DNA of 64,000 nt, taken from the NCBI RefSeq assembly GCF_900116515.1, contig NZ_FPBA01000005.1, positions 1 through 64,000 of the forward strand, given 5' to 3'. Shown here piece after piece: positions 35,352 to 43,039 of this stretch. The translations under genes and the position numbers were made by a program. Under the pieces are notes generated by a model, which was not told the origin of the DNA, ran no database searches, and saw only the letters and a program-made list of their open reading frames with translations. Source of the DNA: Geodermatophilus amargosae (GTDB lineage: Bacteria; Actinomycetota; Actinomycetes; Mycobacteriales; Geodermatophilaceae). How positions within the stretch are numbered: the stretch's first letter is position 1; each line of letters starts with the position of its first letter.

Positions 35352-36437
35352 TCAGCTCGGCGCGGCAGGTAGCTGCACCGTGACGATGAGGCCGTCACCG
35401 GCCCGGGGGGTGACCGTGAGGGTCCCGTCGTGCGCTTCGGTGATGCTCGTGACGATCGCCAGGCCGAGGCCCACACCGACGTGGTCGGCGTGGATGCGTC
35501 CGGTGCCGCGCCGGAACGGTTCGGCGAGCGTGGAGACCAGCCGAGGAGCGAGCTCCTCCCCGGTGTTCCCCACGGTGAGCGTCACGCTCCGGCCCCGGGC
35601 GCCCGTCCTGACCCACACGGCGCCCTGGCCAGGGAAGTTGTGGACGATCGCGTTGTGCAGGAGGTTCGTCGTCATCTGCAGCAGGAGCGGGTGGGAGCCC
35701 ATCGTGGGGGCGATGTCCCCGGAGGTCTCGATGGTGAGGCCCCGCCCTTCCGCGAGGGGGAGGAGCGTCTCGGTCGCCTCTTCCGCCACGAGTGACAGGT
35801 CGACGTGCCCACGCGGAAAGGACCGCTGGTCGGCGCGGGTGAGCAGGAGCAGCGCTTCGGTGAGGTCGATCGCCCAGGTGTTGACGGCGTGGAGCCGGTC
35901 GACGAGTTGGCCGGTGTCCCGGTCCGGGTCCCTGCGGGCCACGTCGAGGAGCGTCTGCGTGACCGTCAGCGGCGTCCGCAGCTCGTGGGAGGCGTTGGCC
36001 GCGAACCTCCGCTGTTCGGCGACGTGCGCCTCGAGCCGCGCGAGCATGCCGTCGAAGGCGTCGGCGAGCTCGCGGAACTCGTCCTCGCGGCCCGGGAGCC
36101 GGATCCGGTGGGAGAGCGACCCGCTCGCGGCCATGCGGGTGGCGTCCGTGATGCGGGCCAGCGGGGCGAGCATCCGGCCGGCGAGGAACCACCCTCCCGC
36201 GAGACCGAACACCAGGAGGAACGCCGACGCCGCGGCTGCCCTCGGAGCGAAGGCGCGCAGCAGGTCGGACCGGTTGGGGACGAAGAGCCCGGGGTCGCGC
36301 CCGGGGGGATCGGAGGCGATGAGCACGGCGTCGGGCACGTACCGCAGCAGGAACACCCACACGACCGCCAGGAGCAGGGCACCGGCGAGCAGGATGAAGC
36401 CGGCGTAGCTGAGGGTGAGTCGAAGGCGGACACTCAT
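35352..36437 (-). CDS. sensor histidine kinase (VanS-like)
   Basis: 361 residues from ATG 36437. Two helices (about 7-32 and 66-88) enclose a short extracellular loop of about 35 residues; HAMP follows (MLAPLARITDATRMAASG). The dimerisation helix has the phosphorylated histidine H151 in ASHELRTPLTVTQTLL. ATPase boxes are TNLLHNAIVHN (N), TVGNTGEEL (G1) and GVGLGLAIVTSITEAHDG (G2). It lies 10 nt downstream of the OmpR-type regulator and near a VanY-like carboxypeptidase, so it may sense cell-wall damage or a glycopeptide. Confidence 0.9.
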   Translation of the reverse strand: MSVRLRLTLSYAGFILLAGALLLAVVWVFLLRYVPDAVLIASDPPGRDPGLFVPNRSDLLRAFAPRAAAASAFLLVFGLAGGWFLAGRMLAPLARITDATRMAASGSLSHRIRLPGREDEFRELADAFDGMLARLEAHVAEQRRFAANASHELRTPLTVTQTLLDVARRDPDRDTGQLVDRLHAVNTWAIDLTEALLLLTRADQRSFPRGHVDLSLVAEEATETLLPLAEGRGLTIETSGDIAPTMGSHPLLLQMTTNLLHNAIVHNFPGQGAVWVRTGARGRSVTLTVGNTGEELAPRLVSTLAEPFRRGTGRIHADHVGVGLGLAIVTSITEAHDGTLTVTPRAGDGLIVTVQLPAAPS

Positions 36438-36447
36438 CCCGGGGGCC

Positions 36448-37143
36448 CTATCCACGGTGCCCGTCCGCACGTCCGGTGCCGGGAGCAGCGGCGATGCGGT
36501 ACCCGACGCCGGCCACGGTGGCGATGACCCAGGGTTCGCCGAGGCGCTTGCGCAGGGCCGAGACGGTGATGCGCACGGCGTTGGTGAAGGGGTCGGCGTT
36601 CTCGTCCCACGCGCGCTCCAGCAGCTCTTCGGCGCTGACGACGCCACCCTCGGCGGCGACGAGGACCTCGAGCACGGCGAACTGCTTGCGGGTGAGCGCG
36701 ACGTAGCGGCCGTCGCGGTGGACCTCGCGGCGGAACGGGTCCAGGCGCAGACCGGCGATCTCCCGCACGGGCGGCCGGTTGTGGACACGCCTGCGGTCGA
36801 GTGCCCGGAGGCGGAGCACGAGCTCCCGCAGTGCGAACGGCTTGGTGAGGTAGTCGTCGGCACCGAGCTCGAACCCGGATGCCTTGTCGTCGAGCCGGTC
36901 GGCAGCGGTGAGCATCAGGATCGGGATGCCGCTGCCGGAAGCGACGATGTGCTCGGCGATCTCGTCACCGGAGGGGCCGGGGACGTCGCGGTCGAGCACG
37001 GCGATGTCGTAGGCGTTGGTGCTCAGCAACCCCAGGGCGGTGTTCCCGTCACCGGCGAGGTCGGCGGCGATCGCTTCGAGGCGCAGCCCCTCGCGGATCG
37101 CCTCGCCCAGCAGGGGTTCGTCCTCGACGACCAGCACGCGCAT
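36448..37143 (-). CDS. OmpR-family response regulator (VanR-like)
   Basis: 231 residues starting MRVLVVEDEP. Receiver domain: acidic pair E7/D8, phosphoacceptor D51 (VLDRDVPG), and a lysine in DDYLTKPFALREL. The C-terminal winged-helix DNA-binding domain (LDPFRREVHRDGRYVALTRKQFAVLEVL ... VRITVSALRKRLGE) is of OmpR/PhoB type. It probably controls the divergent VanY-like gene through the 88-bp spacer, where arms acgtat/atacgt could form its operator. Confidence 0.92.
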   Translation of the reverse strand: MRVLVVEDEPLLGEAIREGLRLEAIAADLAGDGNTALGLLSTNAYDIAVLDRDVPGPSGDEIAEHIVASGSGIPILMLTAADRLDDKASGFELGADDYLTKPFALRELVLRLRALDRRRVHNRPPVREIAGLRLDPFRREVHRDGRYVALTRKQFAVLEVLVAAEGGVVSAEELLERAWDENADPFTNAVRITVSALRKRLGEPWVIATVAGVGYRIAAAPGTGRADGHRG

Positions 37144-37166
37144 GCCCTGGAGGCTAGGGAGCCGGG

Positions 37167-37199
37167 ACGTATCGCCGGCATAGGGAAGAACGCATACGT
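37167..37199. promoter_or_regulatory. candidate operator in vanR/vanY-like divergent spacer
   Basis: Inverted arms acgtat (37167-37172) and atacgt (37194-37199), separated by 21 nt, in the 88-bp space between divergent regulator and carboxypeptidase genes. The spacing of two turns or so suits a dimeric OmpR-type regulator, but this is inference. Confidence 0.35.
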
Positions 37200-37231
37200 G
37201 CCGACAACAGGCTCCTGCCTTGACTGGCGGC

Positions 37232-37930
37232 ATGCCCTCCAGCCAGCAGGTACGAGCGACGGCCCGCCGTGACCGATCGACGGCCGCCGTCGTCCTGACC
37301 GTGGCCCTCGCCGCGATCGTCGGAGCCGTCCTCGGGTACCAGTCGGTGGCCGCCCCGGCTCCGTCGGCGACGTCGTCCGTCGTCACGACGCAGGGCGACG
37401 TCCAGGGCCGTGCGGGACACGTCCCTGACCCGCCTCTCCCACCTGCCGGAGCCGGCCGTGCGCTCCCGGGCGGCGTGACAGTCGACGACGGCGTGGTCCC
37501 TGACGGCGTGACCGTCTTCGACGGCGAGTTCCCGGCCGTGGCCAACCTCGATCCCGATCTGCTGAGCGCCTTCCGCCGGGCTGCGACGGCTGCCGCAGGC
37601 GACGGGGTCGAGTTCGTCGTCAACAGCGGTTGGCGTTCCCCGGCGTACCAGGACCAGCTGTTCCGCGAGGCCGTCTCCGAGTACGGCTCGGAGGAGGAAG
37701 CCGCCCGATGGGTCGCCACGGCGGAGACGTCCCTGCACGTGTCAGGGGACGCGGTCGACGTCGGGCCCTCCGATGCCACGGCGTGGCTGTCCGAGCACGG
37801 CGCCGAGTACGGGCTGTGCCAGGTCTACGGCAACGAACCCTGGCACTACGAGCTGCGTCCCGGAGCTGTCGACCACGGCTGCCCCGTCCCCTACGCCGAC
37901 CCCACGCACGACCCGAGGATGCAGCAGTGA
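37232..37930 (+). CDS. VanY-like D-alanyl-D-alanine carboxypeptidase (M15B)
   Basis: 232 residues from ATG 37232 (TTG 37220 is in frame). A signal anchor (AAVVLTVALAAIVGAVLGY) places the enzyme outside. A spacer of about 70 residues is followed by the LD/DD-carboxypeptidase domain: VNSGWRSPAYQDQLFREAV, zinc ligands H169 and D176 in SLHVSGDAVDVG and H205 in EPWHYELRPG. It trims the terminal D-Ala from peptidoglycan stems. Divergent from a VanR/VanS-like pair, it resembles the accessory part of glycopeptide-resistance systems, though no vanHAX genes are visible. Confidence 0.88.
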   Translation: MPSSQQVRATARRDRSTAAVVLTVALAAIVGAVLGYQSVAAPAPSATSSVVTTQGDVQGRAGHVPDPPLPPAGAGRALPGGVTVDDGVVPDGVTVFDGEFPAVANLDPDLLSAFRRAATAAAGDGVEFVVNSGWRSPAYQDQLFREAVSEYGSEEEAARWVATAETSLHVSGDAVDVGPSDATAWLSEHGAEYGLCQVYGNEPWHYELRPGAVDHGCPVPYADPTHDPRMQQ

Positions 37931-38121
37931 CCACCGCCTCCGGCCGGTCCCGTCCCGGCCTCGGCGGCTCCTGACCCGCCTTCGGAGACGCTCCCCAGGA
38001 TCAGGCCTTCGAGGACATCTGCGGGCACCGATGAGCGCGCCGTCCTCGCACGGTCTCCTCTGGAACCGCACCGGCGCCAGGCACCCGCCCGCGGACCCGG
38101 TGCCGACGACAGGAGGACACC

Positions 38122-39564
38122 GTGGCCGACCGGGCACCCGCACTCGACCTGCGCTCGGGACCAGAGCGGGTGTTCGCGCACCTGCTGGTCAACAACCTGC
38201 TGGTGTCGGTCGTCAACTACACCGTCTGGTTCGCGGTCACCTTCTGGGTGTTCCTCGAGACGGGGTCGGTGTTCGCCACCGGGATGATCGCCGGCATCTT
38301 CCTGGTCGCCACGGCCGGGACCGGCATCTGGTTCGGCAGCCTCGTCGACCACCACCGCAAGCACGCCGTCCTGCAGGCCTCGGCAGGGGCGTCGACCACG
38401 CTCTACGCGCTGGCGCTCGCCGTGTACCTGCTGACACCGGAGGAGTCCTTCCGGACGGCGGGCAGCCTGCCGCTGTGGTGCTTCATCGTCCTGCTCATGC
38501 TGGGCGTGATCGCCGGCAACCCCCGCATAATCGCGTTGCCGACCCTGGTGACGCTGCTGGTCCCGGCGGACCGGCGGGACCGGGCCAACGGTCTGGTCGG
38601 GTCGGCGACCGGCCTGTCCATGCTGGCCACGTCGGTGATCAGCGGGCTGCTGGTCGCCTTCGGCGGGATGACCGCCGTCCTCGCGGTGGCCCTGACCGTC
38701 CTGGTGCTGTCCGTCGCCCACCTCACCCGGGTGCAGGTCCCGGAGGACCGGGCGGCGTCCCCCGCGGAGGGCGGGGACGACGCGGACGGGTCCGGCGTGG
38801 ACCTGCGCGGGACGCTCCGCCTCGTCCGCGGGGTACCCGGCCTGCTGCCGCTGATCCTGTTCAGCTGCTTCAACAACTTCCTCGGCGGCGCCTTCATGGC
38901 CCTGATGGACCCCTACGGCCTGTCGCTGATGTCGGTGCAGGCGTGGGGACTGCTGTGGGGCGGGCTGTCCGCGCTGATGATCGTCGGCGGGCTGCTGGTG
39001 GCTCGCATCGGTCTGGGCAGCCGCCCGATCCGGGTCCTGCTGCTGGTCAACGTGGCGATGTGGGCCGGGACGATGCTGTTCCCGCTGGCCTCCTCGGTGC
39101 TCACGCTGACCGTGGCGATGGCGGTGTTCATGACGGTGATGCCCTTCGCCGAGGCCGCCGAGCAGACCGTGCTGCAGCGAGTGGTGCCCTACGAGCGGCA
39201 GGGCCGGGTGTTCGGCTTCGCCCAGAGCGTCGAGCAGGCGGCCTCGCCGCTGACCGCCTTCCTGATGGCGCCGCTCACGGAGTTCGTCGTCATCCCCTTC
39301 ATGACCGACGGCGCCGGGGCGCGAGCGATCGGCGGGTGGTTCGGGACGGGCCCCACCCGCGGCATCGCCCTGGTCTTCGTGGTCACCGGCCTGATCGGTC
39401 TCGTCGTCGTCCTCGCCGCGTTCGCCAGCCCGGCCTACCGGCGGCTGAGCGAGGCGTATGCCAGGGCACGGGACGACGTGCCCGCAGGCGACGCGGAGGG
39501 GATCGTGCCCACCCTGCCCGTGGCCCCCGCTCCAGTCGCTGCCGCGTCGTCCACCGGTCCGTGA
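38122..39564 (+). CDS. MFS transporter (MFS_3/EntS-like efflux)
   Basis: 480 residues from GTG 38122 behind AGGAGG. Twelve hydrophobic helices; it starts LLVNNLLVSVVNYTVWFAVTFWVFLETGSVFATGM, which matches the efflux group with a helix 1-2 NxxVW pattern. The loop 2-3 motif is degenerate (FGSLVDHHRKH). A long hydrophilic central loop (PAEGGDDADGSG) separates the halves. A Pro/Ala-rich tail closes the protein. It sits between the VanY-like gene and the decayed integrase, so it is probably cargo of the older integrated element. Confidence 0.85.
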   Translation: MADRAPALDLRSGPERVFAHLLVNNLLVSVVNYTVWFAVTFWVFLETGSVFATGMIAGIFLVATAGTGIWFGSLVDHHRKHAVLQASAGASTTLYALALAVYLLTPEESFRTAGSLPLWCFIVLLMLGVIAGNPRIIALPTLVTLLVPADRRDRANGLVGSATGLSMLATSVISGLLVAFGGMTAVLAVALTVLVLSVAHLTRVQVPEDRAASPAEGGDDADGSGVDLRGTLRLVRGVPGLLPLILFSCFNNFLGGAFMALMDPYGLSLMSVQAWGLLWGGLSALMIVGGLLVARIGLGSRPIRVLLLVNVAMWAGTMLFPLASSVLTLTVAMAVFMTVMPFAEAAEQTVLQRVVPYERQGRVFGFAQSVEQAASPLTAFLMAPLTEFVVIPFMTDGAGARAIGGWFGTGPTRGIALVFVVTGLIGLVVVLAAFASPAYRRLSEAYARARDDVPAGDAEGIVPTLPVAPAPVAAASSTGP

Positions 39565-39691
39565 GGATCTCCCGCCCGGAACCTCGCAGGAGGACTCGAG
39601 TCGTACCCGGAGCGGTGAGTGCGACCTCGGAGAGCACGGAGACGCGGGCCGAGCGAGCAGCCTCTGCGCCACCGTGGAGGCGGCCGGCGGG

Positions 39692-39876
39692 TGCTCGGGC
39701 ACGCCTCGGAGGCCATGACGCTCGGCGCCTACTCCGGCCTGTTTCGACGACGACCCGAGCGGTCCGGCCGCCCGGATGGACGCCGCGGCGCGGGAGGCGG
39801 CGTCCGCGCGTCTGGGTGCGGCGTTGGCGCGGCTCTCATCCGGGTGTACCTCAGGACGCAGACTGCAGCCCAACAG
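39692..39876 (+). pseudogene. 3' remnant of a tyrosine integrase
   Basis: About 185 bp that match the end of the intact integrase at 44262-45482: LGHASEAMTLGAYSGLF corresponds to LGHASAAMTLDVYSGLF. An extra t after cctgtt near 39743 shifts the frame, and the next matching piece (RMDAAAREAASARLGA) is in another frame. The 5' five-sixths of the gene are gone. It ends directly at the tRNA-Lys 3'-end copy, as the intact gene does, so it is the residue of an earlier element at the same site. Confidence 0.85.
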
Positions 39877-39920
39877 GGTGGGCCCCGTGGGGATCGAACC
39901 CACAACCCGCGGATTAAAAG
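39877..39920. repeat. left attachment site: copy of tRNA-Lys 3' end
   Basis: 44 nt identical to 45414-45457. They cover the minus-strand tRNA-Lys from the anticodon loop through the T arm and acceptor stem plus two flanking bases. Matching stops after ggattaaaag; the 5' half of the tRNA is absent here. Confidence 0.93.
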
Positions 39921-40110
39921 CTCGTCCGAGACACTCTTCTGACCAGCGCACTCGACGCCAATCTGGCCTTCGATCTGCACATTCGTGATTGGTTGCGAGC
40001 GATTGTCATCGGCCTTGACGGGCCGTTCTGTGGGCGCCGTGTGGGCGCCGCATGGGCAGTGCTACCTACCGCCGCCCGCAGGAGGCTGGTGACGGCGATG
40101 ACCCGCAAAC

Positions 40111-40818
40111 TCAGGCGTAGGGAACGCCAGCGAGTGCGCTGACCGCCAGCCGAGGGGCCTTCCCGACGTCGAACACGGCGCGCTCCACGACGTCGGGCTC
40201 GCAGTTGCCCCATGCCTCCGCCCACCGGTGCAGCATCCGCAGGTAGCCGGCGTAGTCGGTGGGGCTGACCTGCACGTAGGGGCACGGAGCACCGGTGAGC
40301 CGCTGCACGGCCACGCCGGTGTTCTCGTCCAGGATCAGCGGCTGCGGCCCCGACGGGACGCACTTGTAGCCGGCGAAGTACAGGAACTTGGTGCCAAACG
40401 CGGGCCCCACGTGGGCGATCCGCTGATCACCGTGCAGAAGCGCCGTGAAGCCGGCCTCCGCGCCGTCCGCGGCCAGGATCCCTGTGACTGCGGCGAGCTT
40501 GGCCGCGACCGCCTCCACATCGGTGAACGCCCGCAGCCGGCGGCTGACCTCTCGACCAGACCGACTGCCCCACGCGGCCGCGGCAACGTAGGTGTGCACC
40601 GCACCGACCGGCGTGTGCGCCTGCTCGGCGAGGGCGAAGACGTCACGGCGCTGCACGCGGATCCTGCGGTTGTCGGAATCCCGGAAGGCCGGCGGCAGCC
40701 ACTCCAGGGGCAGCGCGGCCTGCCACGCCCGCAGGGAGACGGTGGTTGCCTGGTCGAGGACGACCGTCTCCCGGTCCGGAGCTGGGCCGCGGAACGGGAA
40801 CGGAGGCGGGTAGCTCAT
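40111..40818 (-). CDS. 8-oxoguanine DNA glycosylase OGG-fold-like protein
   Basis: 235 residues from ATG 40818. The central AHVGPAFGTKFLYFAGYK segment and following LILDENTGVAVQRL, YAGYLRMLHRWAEAWGN and VERAVFDVGK match the OGG-fold proteins seen in actinobacterial islands. The lysine of FGTKFL would be in the helix-hairpin-helix region. The N-terminal 70 residues (LRAWQAALPLEWLPPAFRDSDNRRI) are specific to this group. DNA repair or nuclease-like activity on damaged or modified DNA is inferred; it may act in defence. It is 9 nt downstream of the lipoprotein gene. Confidence 0.6.
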   Translation of the reverse strand: MSYPPPFPFRGPAPDRETVVLDQATTVSLRAWQAALPLEWLPPAFRDSDNRRIRVQRRDVFALAEQAHTPVGAVHTYVAAAAWGSRSGREVSRRLRAFTDVEAVAAKLAAVTGILAADGAEAGFTALLHGDQRIAHVGPAFGTKFLYFAGYKCVPSGPQPLILDENTGVAVQRLTGAPCPYVQVSPTDYAGYLRMLHRWAEAWGNCEPDVVERAVFDVGKAPRLAVSALAGVPYA

Positions 40819-40827
40819 GACGGCGGA

Positions 40828-41268
40828 TCAGACCTCGGCGCAGCCCGCGGCGCCGCGCTCTCGCAACGCGAACGTCGTCCCGTTCGACTCATTGACCTTC
40901 ACGTAGGGATCGGACTGGCCCTGCTGCTGCATGTACGCCAGCGCTCCCTGGCACACCTGCAGGGCCTGCTGCGCCTCCAAGGTGCCGGTGCTTCCGCCGC
41001 GGGGGTCGACGATCGCGGTGGTGACCTCGAGCCGGCCCGGCTCGGTGATAGTTGCCTCTGACACGAGCGCCGCCCACGTTTGGCCGGCGGTGAGGTCAGT
41101 GAGGACGTCGACATCATTGGCACTCAGGTCCGGCACAGCGGACGTAGCTGACGACGAGATGGCGCTGCTGGGCGCTGCCGCGGTGCCGGTGTCGTCACCT
41201 CCGCAACCTGCCAGGGTGAGCGCGAGGGCGGCGGGCACGGCGAGAGTCAAGGCTGTACGGGTGCGCAT
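40828..41268 (-). CDS. putative lipoprotein, unknown function
   Basis: 146 residues from ATG 41268. Signal peptide with lipobox LTLAGC, a Ser/Thr/Ala-rich linker, then a small domain containing DLTAGQTWAALVSEATITEPGRLEV and CQGALAYMQQQGQSDPYVKVNESNGTTFALRERG, with a cysteine pair that may bond. No family recognised. It is linked to the OGG-fold gene (9-nt gap), an odd pairing of an envelope protein with a DNA-binding one. Confidence 0.7.
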   Translation of the reverse strand: MRTRTALTLAVPAALALTLAGCGGDDTGTAAAPSSAISSSATSAVPDLSANDVDVLTDLTAGQTWAALVSEATITEPGRLEVTTAIVDPRGGSTGTLEAQQALQVCQGALAYMQQQGQSDPYVKVNESNGTTFALRERGAAGCAEV

Positions 41269-41825
41269 GGCCGTGGACCGTAGAGACCGCCCAACGCGGC
41301 CTCCGGAAGCGACTCGGCAGCTTTGAGACCGGTGTGGCATGTGGGGACGCTGGCGCCGACAGGTGGTTGGGGGACATCAGCAGAGGTCGTCCTGGAGGGC
41401 AGGTACCGATCCTGGGCGGGTTCCGAGGACCTTGCGAACTTGATACGGCCGGCGCATGAAGGACGCCCATCCCAGCAAGGTCCTCGGCCGTCTCGAGCTT
41501 GAAGCGACCCGCCAACGGGACCGCCCACAGGGGCGTCCGCCAGGCAGAAGCCGGCCTACTGCTGCGCGCGGGCTCTACTGAAGAAGCGACGGACCAAGCG
41601 GCGACACACCTCATGCATTGGGCACCGCGCAACTCGTTGTGACGGGTTGCGGGGCGCACACGTCACTGCACCGCTGGCAGGGCGCGCACACGTCACTGCA
41701 CCGCTGGCAGGTAGCCCACAACGCGGGCGGCCGTCGTCCAGCTGATCGTCAGCACCCTGGCCGACACTGTCGGCAGCTTCTGGCTGCAGGTCTCGCAGCA
41801 CGGTGGTTCTGCCGATAGAGAGGTC
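41269..41825. other. 556-bp intergenic stretch of the island
   Basis: No reading frame with a ribosome site or recognisable family. It contains the 30-bp-period duplication at 41654-41710. It should hold the divergent promoters of the lipoprotein operon and the 77-residue gene. Confidence 0.4.
41654..41710. repeat. two tandem copies with 30-nt period
   Basis: The segment gcgcacacgtcactgcaccg plus ctggcag is present at 41654-41680 and again at 41684-41710. It lies about 115 bp before the small membrane gene and could be a binding site array or an integrase arm site. Confidence 0.85.
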
Positions 41826-42059
41826 ATGCAGTCCGAGCCGTTCCCGGCAACCTGGCAGCAGTCCTCGGCGTGGCCAGCCCAGCAACCTCCGCCCTGGCCG
41901 GCTCAGCAGCCCCCGCGAGGCGACGTGGGTATGAAGATCCTCCATGTCTGCACGTTCATCGCATTGATCGCCAACCTGGTGCTGACCATCTACCTGTTCC
42001 GGGTGGTGCATGGGGTCGTCGGCGCCGCGCAGGACCTCGCTGGCCTGCTGGGCGAGTAA
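41826..42059 (+). CDS. small membrane protein with Pro/Gln-rich N-terminus
   Basis: 77 residues from ATG 41826 preceded by GAGAGG. Residues 1-33 are rich in Trp, Gln and Pro with a repeated PAQQPP; residues 36-62 form one membrane helix (MKILHVCTFIALIANLVLTI). An amphipathic end VVHGVVGAAQDLAGLLGE follows. The layout is like small actinobacterial proteins of unknown role; phage-resistance or superinfection-exclusion membrane proteins can look similar, but nothing specific supports that. Confidence 0.6.
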   Translation: MQSEPFPATWQQSSAWPAQQPPPWPAQQPPRGDVGMKILHVCTFIALIANLVLTIYLFRVVHGVVGAAQDLAGLLGE

Positions 42060-42488
42060 CCACCCAGCAGCTTCAGTCCGATGGCGAGGGCGATGCTGGC
42101 CCAGCAGTGGGCCGGCCTACGCCACGAAGCCACCTGGCAACTCGCCGGACGTCGGGCTCGTATGCGGGCGTGAGTCGCCTCTACGCCGCGGTGTGCTCGC
42201 TGCTGCGCGTCGGGTTGAGTCGTCGGCTGCGGTAGCCCCGAAAGCGGCCTGAGGGACACCTCGCGCAGAAGCTCAGCGGGCGGCCCTGGAGGTGCTCGAG
42301 ACGTGCTTGCAGGTAGAGAGAGTCAAGGCGCTCAAGACCTCGTCAACGCAACGCTGACGAACGCTTTCGCCAGTTCAGGCCGTCACCCGGTGGTGGTGTC
42401 CCGACTGGGCGACTGTCCCAGGCCCTCACTACGGTTGCCCTGAGCTGGACACGCACGGGCGTGTGCCGGGGGGTAACGGGGGTGGAAG
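42060..42488. other. 430-bp intergenic stretch of the island
   Basis: No convincing gene on either strand. The last 60 bp contain a G-rich leader (gggggtggaaggtgg) that could serve translation from GTG 42489 or 42492. Confidence 0.35.
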
Positions 42489-42583
42489 GTGGTGGTGCTT
42501 GATTTCTCGTCAGGCACCCTGCCGCCTGGCAGATTTCGTCTGACTCAAACTCAGGTGGAGAGTGTCTGGGTTGACGACTCCAA

Positions 42584-43039
42584 ATGGTCCTCGACGAACC
42601 GCCGCGCGATGTGGGCGAGTGGCAGCAGGCCGCCGCTGCGTTACGTGAGGTGGTACCGGTATGTGCCGCTTGGCTCGGCGGCTCGTTTCTCTCCGAGACG
42701 CTTGAACCCAACGACATCGACTGCGTTTGGGTTGTCGACGAGGGTTTGCTTAATACGGCACGCGCAGATCCGGAAACGCGCCGTTACCTTTCGCTTTTCG
42801 CCAACGGCCTTATACGCCAGGACGACATGCGGGTCGACTGCTCGATCCTGCCTTGGAGGCCCCGGCCAGGCATCGAGATGGAGGACGCGAGGGATCAGGA
42901 GTACGCCATGTGGCGCGGATACTGGGATGACTTCTGGCAGCGTGTGCGCAACGGTCCAAAGGGTGCCCCAAGAACAACGGCGGACGCGCTGCCTCGGCGG
43001 GGTTACGTAGAGGTGGTGCTCGATGGCTTCCCTGAGTAA
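42584..43039 (+). CDS. DUF6932-like minimal nucleotidyltransferase, probably frameshifted at its 5' end
   Basis: The intact frame gives 151 residues with a nucleotidyltransferase active site: GGSFLSETLEPNDIDCVW (G33-S34, D44 and D46) and a third carboxylate D85 in MRVDCSILPW. The expected N-terminal part of the family, LPPGRFRLTQTQVESVWVDD followed by STNRRAMW, is present just upstream from GTG 42489 in a different frame, and must shift by -1 around 42605-42630 to join GEWQQAAAALREVVP. So the true gene is about 42489-43039, either broken by a 1-nt loss or read by frameshifting. It overlaps the next gene by 17 bp. Toxin or antitoxin role is inferred from the fold and context. Confidence 0.65.
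   Translation: MVLDEPPRDVGEWQQAAAALREVVPVCAAWLGGSFLSETLEPNDIDCVWVVDEGLLNTARADPETRRYLSLFANGLIRQDDMRVDCSILPWRPRPGIEMEDARDQEYAMWRGYWDDFWQRVRNGPKGAPRTTADALPRRGYVEVVLDGFPE

Noticed and set aside
37167-37199. Inverted arms considered as a terminator
   Set aside because: They lie in a divergent spacer with a 21-nt loop and no GC-rich stem; an operator is the better reading.
39619-39942. Possible small gene ending GDRTHNPRIKS
   Set aside because: This is read-through of the integrase relic and the tRNA-Lys copy, not a gene.
41195-41659. Minus-strand frame of 154 codons upstream of the island lipoprotein
   Set aside because: It overlaps the lipoprotein start, has no ribosome site and no recognisable fold.
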